Shown one piece after another: positions 32,876 to 44,451 of a DNA stretch of 64,000 bases. The stretch lies in the NCBI GenBank assembly GCA_030295235.1, contig AP026135.1, positions 211,001 to 275,000 on the forward strand. The letters run 5' to 3'. The DNA is from Fistulifera solaris. Taxonomy: Eukaryota; Bacillariophyta; Bacillariophyceae; Naviculales; Stauroneidaceae. The notes beneath the pieces are model-generated. The model did not search any database, was not told the DNA's origin, and saw only the letters and a program-made list of their open reading frames with translations. Numbering within the stretch: position 1 is the first letter of the stretch; each line of letters opens with the position of its first letter. A program made the translations under genes and the position numbers.

Positions 32876-34447
32876 TTATCTGTTTGCCACGACAAAAGCT
32901 GCCGCGACGGGTAAATGATCGGATGGTTCGTGTTCGTTCGGGCAAGCAACCTCGGATCGGAAATGCATCACCGCCGTCGGCTGAATCGCCGAGGAACCAT
33001 AAATGCGATCGTAACGACTTTGAAAGACACCGGCATCCGGCAGTGGTTCTCCGAGGACCGCCAAGTCGTAGGCAATACCCCAAAATTTACCTCCTTTCAA
33101 TTCATTCTCGTATACATGTCGAAACCCTTCCAATGTTAGATATCCGTTCACTGGAAGAGTGATTCGTGTCGGACCCTCGGAAGCTTCATCCTTCCCTTCA
33201 GCACTTTCGGTCCACCCCATTTGTCGCGCGGCTTCACGAAACTCGCTCCCTCGACCAACTTGCCCGTTAATTGCAATCAACCACCGTTCGACGTCCTGTA
33301 CATTCATCACGCGTTCGTCCGCTTCGACTCTGTGATGTGTCGCATATCGATCAAAAATACGTTCCAATCGCTGCAACACATCTTCGGTGAATTGGGGTTG
33401 TTCGTACGCGGATCCATGTTCCACCAACAAAGAAATGAGTTCGGATACCACCAATGTCGGTGGTGCGTTTTCCATTTCGTAAAACACATCCCGGAGGGGT
33501 GGCTGAAACGGCAATCCTTTGCGGGAGGAAACCACCGGAGCCCCATCTTCGATAAACGATTCATCTACGAAACCATCCTCTAAGAAACGAATGGCGGCAC
33601 ATTCTTGTCCCCCATTAAAATCACCGCACACAATCACTTTCGCATTCTTCTCGGCCTCAACTTCTATCCAAACCGGAAAGCCCAAGATTCATAAGCACAT
33701 TCCGTCAACCGAGATCACAGAAAAGTCGATCGACAAATCCCTCACCTTGTAATTTCTTGGCCAGCGTGATCACAGCTTTGGTACCTTCATGTATTTGTCG
33801 GACCCGTCGTCGAGCTTCCGCCCCCGCTTGCAAATGACAGTTCAACACATACCACATTATTTGTTCGTCGTCGCGTCGGAAGGCCGTCAAAAGGGTACGA
33901 TCTTTGTGGATGGCCGGTGCGACCAATTCACACCGTTTCCAAAATGTCGCCGGTCGGAATCGTCCCCGTTTGAAGATTTCTTTTCCCGTATAACCCAATT
34001 CTTCGGTCATGAAAGCAAAATCGTCGTCAAACGACAGTGGTGATACTTCTTGCAAGCACACCACATCGGCGTCTGAAGAAAAAAAAGATACTTTTGAGAG
34101 ACACGCTGGAACGTAGCTCTGTTATTGAGTCCGACGTACCCACCGCCGCAATCCGTTCTTTTTAGTAGTTGCTGTCGATACTCCCAATTGCAGAATGTAT
34201 TATTGTCCGATGGAGGATGGTACATTTTGTAATTCCACCATCCATCGACACTGTTGGGAAGTAACACATTGTAGGTCAAGACCGATAAAGAGGGTAGTTC
34301 CAGCGAAGTTGGCAGCAAAGCCGGACCCACCAGATGTTGTACGATAGTCATATGGTTGTGATATTTTACGTAGTATGAGACAATAGAAGAAGATAGACAA
34401 CAATAATGAATAAGTTGATGAGGAGTTGTTTGTTGTTGTAGGGGCAT
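32876..34447 (-). CDS. CCR4-like endonuclease/exonuclease/phosphatase family protein
   Basis: Exons 34447-34144, 34072-33746 and 33663-32876 (introns 71 and 82 bp), 472 residues from 34,447; a second in-frame ATG at 34,351 gives 440. EEP-fold marks: SVLTYNVLLPNS at the start, DADVVCLQEVS (metal-binding Glu), LNCHLQAG, VIVCGDFNGG and the C-terminal SDHLPVAA (catalytic His). Between the last two is an insert of about 150 residues with EF-hand-like spacing (NVQDVERWLIAINGQVGRG; NGYLTLEGFRHVYENEL), resembling plant calcium-binding EEP proteins. Substrate may be RNA or a phosphoester; I cannot tell. The copia element sits 174 bp upstream. Confidence 0.8.
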
Positions 34448-34621
34448 CTCGGTTTGCGCTAGGACGATTGGAATCCCGGTACGATCTTCTGATGTTCCTT
34501 GCCTTGCCTCCGGGTCTCTTCAACATCAACAAAGAACAAACGCGTCATTTGTGGTGCGACACTTTATAAAGTACAATGAGTACCGTCAAAGAAGATACCG
34601 AACGGCGAAAGATGCCCGCCG

Positions 34622-35072
34622 TGTCACGGAAATGCGGATAGCGGGCAGACTACTAGGGACTCAGCCAATATGGCCGCACGACCTAATGCGAATTCCGATC
34701 CCCAAATCGGAAGCATCCGAATGTAACCTCTTGGGCGAGGCCCAAGGGTCTTTGCACGATTTGGGTTGATCGTGAAGGCGTGAAAGGTTTGCAAGCAACG
34801 CGATACAAGAATGTTAGAGCCACATACGTGAGCTCAGAATTTCAAGATAAAACAAGACCTAGTCCGATGGCAGTGACATTCTCGGCGGAACCATCACCCA
34901 GTGAGATTCCACCTTGTTCATTTGTCGGATTTGTAAAGGCTTCATAATATTGTTGTTTGGAAAACTTTGACTGTTTATCGTCTTAGCTCTACCAGATACT
35001 TCCTCTTCTGTTGTTGCTAAACGTAGCGACTTGGTTGACAGAATTTCTGTTTCTGTCCGTCGATACGTGAGA
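34622..35072 (+). repeat. 5' LTR (451 bp)
   Basis: Begins TGTCACGG and ends ACGTGAGA. The ends are an imperfect inverted pair, TGTCAC/GTGAGA. Differs from the 3' LTR by TTGCTAAAC for TTGCGAAAC and by one missing A in GGCAGTGAC. Confidence 0.95.
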
Positions 35073-35090
35073 GGTTACGAGCCCAGATTC
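35073..35090 (+). other. Primer-binding site of the retrotransposon
   Basis: GGTTACGAGCCCAGATTC starts at the base after the 5' LTR. It is not complementary to a tRNA 3' CCA end. Instead it resembles the complement of a tRNA anticodon arm (GGGCTCGTAACC; initiator Met would read GGGCTCATAACC), as in copia, which primes with a half-tRNA. The tRNA identity is inferred. Confidence 0.5.
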
Positions 35091-35173
35091 ACACTATCTG
35101 GTACAGTCTTTGCAGTTGTTTGATACACGTGCCCTACTTACTCCTCTTTTGTCGCCTTTCGTTATTCGCGATA

Positions 35174-38100
35174 TGTCTTCCGATAGCGAAACTGATGACA
35201 GGAAACCTCCTCCGGTGACCGCCGGTACTCGCCTCGCAGTTTCACCAAGCGCAAAAGTCGAAAAGGATGTTCAGGCCACTTTTCCGAGCCCGTTCTCGCG
35301 CCAAAGTTCGGCCTTGTTCAAGGTTCTATCCCAGCTATTGGTGGTCCTCCGGATGCAAACTTTACTCGCAGTGTTAACCTTGTGCCTGCGACGCCCTACT
35401 GCTTCCGAGATCCGAATCCTTATCAGCGCTGAGAAAAGTTTTAAGGATCGCATCGCCGGTCTCGACCCCAAGTTCAGTCCTACTGCGAATGACTACCGCC
35501 TTGTTGAGCTCGCTGGATGAAGCGCTCAACCATTGTATTACGCATGGTCTCGAGCACGCCGTTCTACATGAATGATCCTGCTGATCTCAGTCGTGTCATC
35601 GATCTCTTCGTGTACCATGGCAAGTTCACTTTCGACGGTCGCCAAGCATCTCGAAGACATGATCAAGTCCGGTGTCTTTGATCAGTACATGATCAACTCG
35701 CTAAGCGATTCGGCTGCTTTTCTGCTCAACTCGTTGGAGCTCCTTCCAGCGCATTCGTACTTCCTTGAGTTCCGGCCATGCGCGCTTTGGCCCTTTGGTT
35801 TGGATGAAAATCACCGAAGAAGTTCTTCCCAACGATTTCGGCCGTTGTCTCAGAGCTCGGAGAAGAGTTCACCAAGCGCACGTTGGTTGAAACTCCCGGT
35901 GAGAATGTTGCTGCTTGGGGCGAATGCGCAGATGGAGACTTTGCAGGAGTTGGAAGCTAATGACCAGCTCCCTCGCGACCACTTGATTATTTTGCAGCAG
36001 CAGCTGTGCAAATGTTCGGTCGGCTGCCCGTGTTCACTGGCACACGGTTAGCATCTCTCTCCGACTTTGTGCCGTCTCTCTGCCGGAAAGTCGAAGGAAG
36101 TTGCTGAAAGGATGAGCGGTTATACAAACTATCGCCGCATTCTCCATGAAGCTAAAGATTTCTACAGCACCCTTAAGGACGATTGGGGACCGGCTAAAGG
36201 AGTTGCTACTGATGTTAGTGCTAATACTGCGGCTATCAAGAGTCTCAAAGCCGAAGTTCAAGACCCTCAAGTCGAAATTCGAGTCGAACGGCACTAAAAC
36301 TGCCTCCCTCGAAGACCAAGGACAAGAAGGCGAACAAAGACAAGGCTGCTCCGAAGGCTGGCGGTGGTGATGGCGACAAGAAAAGCGGTGGTTCGACCGA
36401 AACTCGTTGGACTCGCATCGCCGAAGGACGGGCGAGCCCACCACCATGACCAAGTACGGCAAGACTTTCTATTATTGGCGCCCAAGTGCAAGCGTTGGAA
36501 CCAGACTCATGGAACCGACGAGCACAAGAGCAAAGAAGAGAAGCCCGCTGATGTTAAGCCCGCCCTCCTGCCGCTAATGTTGCTCAAGCTTGGACGGCAC
36601 CCTTGCAGTTCTGTTGGGGTTCCGACAGCGATTCGAATAGGAAATCGGCAGGGAAGGTGAACCTTCGATCGAGGTCCCTTCCTGAGCCTTTTGTCCATAT
36701 TTATCGGTCGTTTATTGTTGGAGCTTTTGCCGAAGCATTTTATTCTTTGCTGGTTGATTGTGGAGTGCTTTTCTTGGTGGCGTCATTTCCGTGTTGCTGC
36801 GACCATCTCGAAGTGGTTGCGTGCCCAAAGTGCCGCCCTCATCGTCGCTCTCTTGGTCTTCGGCCGCGATTCACGCCTTTGCCCGAGCGTCTCATCTCTC
36901 TCCCGTGTCGTTTCATGGTGCTTTCTTCGATCATGACGAGCATGTGGCGAGTGACGCTTACGCCGGCGCCCCCCGGTGTTGTTTATGGAGTCAACTTGGT
37001 GCCCGCCCTGGCATGGCTGCTACCAGTTTCATCCAAGTGATCGCAGCCGACGTTTGCCGACCTCCTGATCCTTCTTCATCTTCAAACGATTCGTCTTGTC
37101 AGCATGGTGAGGATGGTGTTTTTCGGCGTCGCAAGCAAAATCGTTTTGTCGGAAACTGCGAGAGGAGCAAACGCCGTCGAAGACTTCAAGCGATTCCTCG
37201 TTGGGCCTTGGAGCTTCCGGATATGATTGACAGCAATGGCCATTTGTGTACCGAGTCTTTAGATTTATCGTGTCCGCCGAACGGGCATCCTAAGCCTTGG
37301 AACCTACTGGACGACTCTCTTCTGTTTTGCTATCCCACTGGGCATTTCTTTCCAGAGGGAGCTGCTAGTGAAAGTGAGACGATGTTGCTTCGAGAGGGAG
37401 ATAATAGTGTAGACAACTCTAAAGCCTACTTTGCACCGTACGCGAAGCTGCCCCCGTCTATTTATGCCCTCCCTGCTTTGCATCAAGTGCATGTCGCTGG
37501 AAAGCCTACCATGGCGGATCTGTTTCCGGTTATTTGGGATACTGGAGCCACAGTTGCTGTTACTTTCGACCGTGCTGACTTCACGTCCTACACTCCGACT
37601 ACTGGCGATAAAGTTTTGTCTGGCTTTGCTGCAGGTTCTTCGATTGCCGGCACGGGCACTCTTGAGTGGACTGTTACTCTGTCCAACGGCAAGGGCTTTA
37701 CTTTTCGGATCCCTGGGCTACATGTGCCCGATGCCAATGTCCGACTCTTCAGCCCACAGTCCTACTGTCAATTGGTGAAGGCGCAACGTAACGACGAACC
37801 GCGTTTTTCAGGCGACTCGAGCCTCATTCATGTCGATCTGTTGGACGGCCACTTTCTTGATATTGTTTACTCTCCGGAAAACAACTTGCCTACTCTGGAG
37901 ATGTTCCGAAAACAATCTGTTGCTCTCAATGCTGCAAAGATTCAAACTGTGTGACCGCGGCTGAGAATCAAAACTTGAGTGAAGCACAGAAATTTCTTCT
38001 TCGCTTACATTTCCGATTTGTTCACCGAAGCATGAAAAATATTCAAGCCTTGCTCAAAACCGGCGCTCTCGGAAATTCTGCTGAAGTCAAAGCGGCGGCG

Positions 38101-41100
38101 TTGTGATATTCCCAAGTGCTGCTTGCATGTATGGAAAAGGAAAGCGCAAGTCGACTGGAGCAAAATTGACCGTCGATCGCCAATCCAAAGTTCTCTCGAA
38201 GGATATTTTAATTCCGGGCCAGAAGGTTTCAATGGATCACTTCTCTGTTTCAACGAGGGGACGTCTCTACTCTGGTTTCGGTGGTACCAAAGATGATGAG
38301 AAGTTCAAAGGCGGTGTGATTTTTGTCGATCATGCAAGTGGATTCGTGTACGTCGTTCACGTTTTGAATTTTACTGCTGGCGAGGCTTTGCGCCAAGTTG
38401 GAGTTCGAAAGTGCAATGGCTAATCACGGCATCACGGTGGTCCAATATCATACCGACAATGGCACGTTCACGGGCGCAGGAGTTCACAAAGCAAATTGAT
38501 ACGAACTACCAGTCGATGACTCTCAGTGGACCTGGTGCTCACCACCAAAATGCTGTTGCTGAGCGATCGGAAGTATTATATCTCTTGCACGCACCACGAT
38601 GCTACATGCTAAACTGCGTTGGCCGAAAGCGATTTCTTCGGATTTGTGGCCTCAGGCGATCGATTATGTCGTTCAAAATTTCAACTACGGACCCGGGCGA
38701 AAATAATTCATCTCCGGCTGATATGATCTTCAGAACAACGACCGATCGAAAAGTGTTTGCTGATATGCATGTATGGGGATCACCCGCGTATATTTTGAAC
38801 CCTCAATTGCAAGATGGGCACAAGATTCCAAAATTTGAACCTCGCTCGAGACGCGGGCGTTTTCTTGGGTTTGTCAAAGCGGCATGCATCGAATGTTCCT
38901 GTCGTTCTGAACCTAGAAACAAACCGGATTTCCGCGCAGTTCCATGTTGTTGTTGATGATTGGTTTGCCACTGTTTCGAATGTCGCTAATGAGGATGATT
39001 CTGTCGATCCGGAGACTTGGGCCGACATCTTCGCATCATCTCGCTTTCAGGTATTTTTCGATGAGGATGATCCGATCGACTTGGATGATGAATGGTTGAG
39101 TCAAGATGAGTTGCATGTTCGAATTCAAGAGCGATCTCGCAAAATTCGAAGCGTCCAAGACACTGCTAGCCCTCCAGTTGATTTCGACAAAGTGCACCAG
39201 CGATTACGAACCGATGCCGAGCCTACAACTGAAAAGAGTTCAAACGAGCCTACATTGCAGAGGGAGCCAGAACAAAAGACAGTTACTACTCCTGTTAAAT
39301 TATCTGAGCCTATTTCAAAGCCGGTTGAGCCGATTCCTGCTCCAAAGGTTGCTGTGGATGCCAAGCCTCCATCAAGTTCGCCGGAAGAAGACACCAGCTG
39401 TTCCTGCCGAACCTCGCCGATCCACTCGCTGAGAGACGTGCTCCAAAGAGATTCAATGAATTTATTACAAACGTTGCTTCGGTTGTTCTTGCCGATTCCT
39501 CGCCAAACTTTCTCTTTTATTGCGTCGATTCATTCCGGCCTTGTTGCTTGTTGGGATTCGGAGATCGGCGAGTTTGATTTGCGCGACCCTGTTGCTTTTG
39601 CGCTATGCAGCGTGCAAAGAAGCCAAAGAAAGGTTCCGATCCCGACTATCCAATGTATCATCAAGCAATGTCGTCTGCCGAATATCGAGAATGGCAAGAG
39701 GCGATGGTGAAAGAAATTCGAATGTTGGAGATGATGGGGACGTGGAAGAAAATTCCGCGAGCTTCAGTACCTGCGAATAAGCGCGTGATAAAATCCACTT
39801 GGGCGTTTCGGCTTAAACGTTCACCGGATGGGACACCCACGAAGTACAAGGCGAGGTTTTGTGTTCGTGGCGACATGGAGATAAAAGGAGTAGACTACTT
39901 CGAGTCCTACTCTCCTGTCGTACAGTGGTCCACAGTTCGGTTGCTGTTAATTATGTCCATTGTCCACGGAATGCATACCCGCCAAGTTGATTATGTCAAT
40001 GCGTTTGCTCAAGCCCCTTGCCACCTACTGAAGAGTGCTACATTGAGATGCCTCAAGGATTTCACGACGATGGCGAAGACACTGTTTTGATGCTCCAGAA
40101 GACGCTTTACGGAAAGTCCGACAGTCCACTCCGATTCTTCAACTTGTTGAAGGACACTTTGGAGAAGCATGGTTTCAAACAGTTGGTCGACATCGATGCT
40201 TGCCTGTTCGTGCACGAAAATTATTTGTTTGACTTATGTCGATGATTGCCTTTGGTTCAGTCTCGATGAAAAGTGCATGGATGACATGATTGACACTATT
40301 GACAAGGTTTTAACTTTAACTGTGGAGTCGAAAGATGTTTCCGCGTTCTTGGGAATTCAGTTTACCCGTCGTGGAGATACTATCGAGTTGACCCAGAAAG
40401 GTCTCATTAAACGCGTCATCGAAGCCACCGACATGGCTGATTGTAATTCTTGCGACACGCCTGCTGAAAACAAGCCATTGGGAAAAGATTTGGCTGGTGC
40501 TGCGTTTGCCGAGTCTTGGAATTATGCTTCGGTTGTCGGAATGTTGCTCTACTTGTCGTCAAACTCTCGACCGGATATTGCATTTGCTGTCCACCAGTGC
40601 GCTCGCTTCACTCATTCACCACGGCAAAGTCATGCTAAAGCAATCAAGAGAATAGTGCGTTATTTAAAAGGAACGGCCGATCGTGGTTTGGTGATGCGTC
40701 CGACGAAAGAGTTGAAAATTGATTGTTTTGTTGATGCCGACTTTGCCGGATTGTGGGGTGCGGAAGATCCTGAAGATCCGATAAGTGTGAAGTCGCGTAC
40801 TGGTTATATTTTGACGCTCGGCAATTGCCCCCTACTTTGGGTATCGAAGCTACAGTCTGAAATCTCTCTAAGTACGATGGAGAGTGAATATGTCGCATTG
40901 AGTACCGCCATGCGCGATGTTTTGCCGATGCGAAGACTTGTTACTGCTGTTGCTAAGGCTATTACTGGAGAAGACCAAGTCGAGAGCATTGCCCATTCGG
41001 ATGTATTTGAAGACAACAATGGAGCTCACTCTTGCTACAATTCCGCGGATGACCCCTCGCTCGAAGCACTATGGCACGAAATATCATTTCTTCCGACAAC

Positions 41101-41360
41101 ATGTTCAAAGTGGTGAATTGAAAATCAACAAGATTGACACTAAAGAACAGCTTGCGGATATCATGACGAAAGGATTGCCTAGGGAAACGTTTACCTATCT
41201 TCGAGACAAGTTAATGGGTTGGGTTGAAAGTGATCCCTCTTCGTCTGAGAGGGAGTGTCACGGAAATGCGGATAGCGGGCAGACTACTAGGGACTCAGCC
41301 AATATGGCCGCACGACCTAATGCGAATTCCGATCCCCAAATCGGAAGCATCCGAATGTAA
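35174..41360 (+). CDS. copia Gag-Pol coding region, several frame breaks
   Basis: Gag starts near ATG 35,174 (MSSDSETDDRK). A zinc-finger-like CKRWNQTHGTDEH lies near 36,490. Protease has the active site WDTGA near 37,548. Integrase has the core Asp blocks (SMDHFS, FVDHASGF, then HTDNGTF) and HHQNAVAERS. Reverse transcriptase runs from WQEAMVKEIRML through the fingers block YKARFCVRGD to DYVNAFAQAP and YVDDC. RNase H has DCFVDADFAGLWG, SRTGYI and TMESEYVALS. The reading frame changes several times. At least two RT breaks (near 40,016 and 40,233) fall in short T or C runs, like the breaks in host genes, so the element may be less damaged than it looks. The last frame runs into the 3' LTR. Confidence 0.85.
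41247..41255 (+). other. Polypurine tract
   Basis: GAGAGGGAG immediately before TGTCACGG of the 3' LTR, the expected position for plus-strand priming. Confidence 0.7.
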
Positions 41361-41707
41361 CCTCTTGGGCGAGGCCCAAGGGTCTTTGCACGATTTGGGT
41401 TGATCGTGAAGGCGTGAAAGGTTTGCAAGCAACGCGATACAAGAATGTTAGAGCCACATACGTGAGCTCAGAATTTCAAGATAAAACAAGACCTAGTCCG
41501 ATGGCAAGTGACATTCTCGGCGGAACCATCACCCAGTGAGATTCCACCTTGTTCATTTGTCGGATTTGTAAAGGCTTCATAATATTGTTGTTTGGAAAAC
41601 TTTGACTGTTTATCGTCTTAGCTCTACCAGATACTTCCTCTTCTGTTGTTGCGAAACGTAGCGACTTGGTTGACAGAATTTCTGTTTCTGTCCGTCGATA
41701 CGTGAGA
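41256..41707 (+). repeat. 3' LTR (452 bp)
   Basis: Same boundaries and sequence as 34622-35072 apart from one substitution and one additional A. Followed by CGCCG, the target duplication. Confidence 0.95.
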
Positions 41708-41870
41708 CGCCGAAAGAGAAGAACGGAAAGAAACGATGGTGTCAAGCACCAAGCACACCCGCCCTTCGACGACTCTTTTCACATCACATCCGTCAACAAC
41801 CCATATCAATGGAGTCTGTCTTGTCTTGTATTGTATTGTATTACATCCTCACGAAAGCCTATAGTAGAAA

Positions 41871-42638
41871 ATGAAAATACTCGTAGGAGTTAAACGTGTC
41901 GTCGATTACGCCGTCAAAGTTCGGGTCGCCCAAGGCACGGTCGAATTGGCCAATGTCAAGCAAAGCATGAATCCCTTTTGCGAAATTGCCGTCGAAGAAG
42001 CGGTCCGACTGAAGGAATCTAAAATAGCCAAGGAAGTCGTTGCGCTCAGTATCGGTCCCAAACAATGTACCGAAACCTTGCGGACGGCTCTCGCTATGGG
42101 CTGTGATCGGGGCATTCACATTCAAACCGATTTGCGGACGGATTATATGGAATTGCAGCCCTTGGCAATTGCCAAGATGTTTCAACAAATTATTGAGCAG
42201 AAAGAAAACCCCGATTTGATCTTGTTGGGGAAACAGGGGATTGATTCGGATTGTGGACAAGTCGGTCCTATGCTGGCCGGATTGTTGCAGTGCCCGCAAG
42301 TGACGTTTGCCGCCAAAGTCGAATCCCACGACAGCGGTTTCCTTGTCGAACGAGAAACGGATGCGGGGACGGAATCGATTCACATTCAGACGCTCCCCGC
42401 GGTCATTACGTGTGATTTGCGGTTGAATGAACCGCGGTATGCGACCTTGCCCAATATTATGAAAGCGAAGAAGAAGCCCGTCGAAACCATTCTGGCCGAA
42501 ACGATGGGCATCGACTTGACGCCTCGCAATCAAGTATTGCAAGTCATTGAACCACCGCCGCGAAAAGATGGCATCAAAGTAGCGGATGTCGATGCGCTGA
42601 TTGAGAAGTTGAAGAATGAAGCCAAAGTGTTGGCGTGA
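41871..42638 (+). CDS. ETFB: Electron transfer flavoprotein beta subunit
   Basis: Single exon, 255 residues, the full family length. ETF alpha/beta carries electrons from mitochondrial acyl-CoA dehydrogenases, including those of branched-chain amino acid breakdown, to ETF-ubiquinone oxidoreductase. Marks: MKILVGVKRVVDYAVKVRV, NPFCEIAVEEAVRLKE, IGPKQCTETLRTALAMG, LLGKQGIDSDCGQVGPMLA (AMP/FAD side), LPAVITCDLRLNEPRYATLP with the recognition-loop region after it (IMKAKKKPVE). Beta subunits have no cleaved presequence, which fits the start. The start is 158 bp downstream of the copia insertion. Confidence 0.95.
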   Translation: MKILVGVKRVVDYAVKVRVAQGTVELANVKQSMNPFCEIAVEEAVRLKESKIAKEVVALSIGPKQCTETLRTALAMGCDRGIHIQTDLRTDYMELQPLAIAKMFQQIIEQKENPDLILLGKQGIDSDCGQVGPMLAGLLQCPQVTFAAKVESHDSGFLVERETDAGTESIHIQTLPAVITCDLRLNEPRYATLPNIMKAKKKPVETILAETMGIDLTPRNQVLQVIEPPPRKDGIKVADVDALIEKLKNEAKVLA

Positions 42639-43109
42639 GTGAGTTCTATGTAAGTTTACTATAGAGATGAAACGGAACGTAGAGTAAACGGAATGCAATC
42701 ATCTATTATTTTTTTAGCATTCAGTCAATGTACTTTGTTCATTCTTTTCTAGAGCTGTGGATGCTGGCTTGGACAAGTCACCTCAAGTCCCTATCGATCA
42801 CAACTGCAGAGAAAATCACAAAAATCTCGATGTTTCCGTATTTTCTTGTTTCTACGAATGTGTCGCGCTTTGTACGAAGGCCGAGCTATCAAGCTGAAGT
42901 GTTAGGCAACGGGAGTAGTTACATACTTTGTAAGAAGATAAACGACCGGGAGTACAAAACCCATGGATCGCCCCATTGGTATAAACGACTTGTATAGAGC
43001 AAAAACGAAAGCAATCACTATTCATCGACATCCTTTTATGCACTTGTTATAATGACAGTCAATAAAAGATAAACAGCAGACAGCAGCTATAGTAATTCAA
43101 GGACAAGTC
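42639..43109. other. Intergenic region between convergent ETFB and V-ATPase c genes
   Basis: 471 bp holding two 3' ends. A T-rich stretch near 42,705-42,716. An 89-codon ORF at 42,728 has no recognisable feature and is not called. Confidence 0.4.
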
Positions 43110-43703
43110 TTAATTGTTGGCATTGCCTTCACAGACAAAGTTGTTCTGAGAAAGAATGAGTGCGACAATTAAACCTGAAGTGGATTTGCGTGTCAGTGAA
43201 TTCTACCAACACCAACGGATGGATTCAAAACAGTTTATTCAAAACGTACCATACAAACCCAAGGCCTCGGCGAAAATCAAAATCAAAATCATACCCACAA
43301 AGAGTTTTTCTTGTTGTCCCACCGCACGGACACCGGCATCACCCACAATCCCAATCGCCATCCCGGCCGCCAATCCCGACAAACCACAGCACAATCCGGC
43401 CGCCAAATGAGCAAAGCCGGTGTAGAGCGAATACTGACTAAAGCCATTTTGCGGTTGCACAATGGAACCTTGAATAATGACCGCCACAATGAGACCGTAA
43501 ATACCCAAGACACCGGCCATGACGACGGGAATAATGTTGCGCATCACCAAGCCCGGATTCATGACTCCCATGGACGAAATGCCGACACCGGATTTGGCGG
43601 TACCGTAGGCGGCACCAATGTTGGCAAAGACCAAGGCGGATGTAACACCCATGAAACCAAAGAAGGGTGCCGAAGCGGGACAGGTTTCCATATCAACACT
43701 CAT
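43110..43703 (-). CDS. ATP6V0C: V-type H+-ATPase proteolipid subunit c (16 kDa)
   Basis: Exons 43703-43250 and 43174-43110 (75 bp intron, phase 1), 172 residues. Forms the rotating membrane ring of Vo. Four helices: [24 protein letters not shown], the second from [19 protein letters not shown], the third [21 protein letters not shown], and a fourth with the proton-carrying Glu in [11 protein letters not shown]. The splice joins GLYG to LIVALILS, completing helix 4; without the intron the protein would stop early at GTF. Subunit B of the same pump is at the left edge of the window. Confidence 0.93.
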
Positions 43704-44451
43704 AGTTGTAGCAATGTTTTATTAGACTAGTAGGTTCACAATAATAAATAAAAAAAAGAAAGAGCTGTAAAGAGGGGGTCAAATCCGTGTGAGACTCGAT
43801 ATATGCTCACAAGCCACACAAGCGTACATGCTTCTTGCCGAATTTGTCATTCTGATAGAAACAAAAAACCCGTTTCTATAATCAAGAATTTTTTCGTTTT
43901 TTTTACGAACATGGCAAATGACAATTCTTTACAACGACTCCGGACATAGTAGCGCATTATTATTCTATCATAAAAAGAAATGCTCGACGAGGCGACGAAA
44001 TTGTCGATGCAGTCTCAAAGGGCGCGGCCGTTCCACGCACCCGAATACACGTAAAAATCAATAACTGAAATTAAAATCAAAGAACGAGTGATTCGTACCT
44101 TTCTTTGTGGACTCAATGAGGGTAAAAAAAACGAAACAACTTTACTTCCTTATTAGCAATGGCAGTACTTTAGGTTCTTTTTTTTTTTTGTTCGCGTTTT
44201 TTTGTTCAGCTGTATATGTGCCACGGCCGCCGCACCGTACGTCGGCCAGATGGATTTGATTCGTGCGTGCGTGCGTGACCGGACTCCATTACGTCCGTCC
44301 GACATCCGACATTATTGGGCAGCTTTATTGATTATTACTCCTGAGTACCGTCCCAGGTATTCGGTTTCTATTTCGATCATAAAAGTCATCAATCACAAGT
44401 AGTAGTAAAGGATCCTTTCCTTCATCGAAGAATCGATTTCTATATATACCT
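43704..44451. other. Divergent intergenic region, T/A-rich
   Basis: 748 bp between the V-ATPase c start and the MoaD-like start. Several A or T runs (43,746-43,757; 43,893-43,903; 44,180-44,190). No supported gene; both promoters should lie here. Confidence 0.4.

Larger units (their letters stand above)
34617..41712 (+). mobile_element. Full-length Ty1/copia LTR retrotransposon (diatom type)
   Basis: Element 34622-41707 (7,086 bp) flanked by a 5 bp target duplication CGCCG (34617-34621 and 41708-41712). It has two LTRs, a primer site directly after the 5' LTR and a purine tract before the 3' LTR. Coding order is gag, protease, integrase, reverse transcriptase, RNase H, the copia order. It is inserted in the intergenic space between the minus-strand EEP gene and the plus-strand ETF beta gene, on the + strand. 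LTRs differ by one substitution and one single-base indel, so insertion is recent. Confidence 0.95.

Noticed and set aside
42728-42997. 89-codon ORF between ETFB and V-ATPase c
   Set aside because: Sits in a convergent 3' region and has no recognisable feature.
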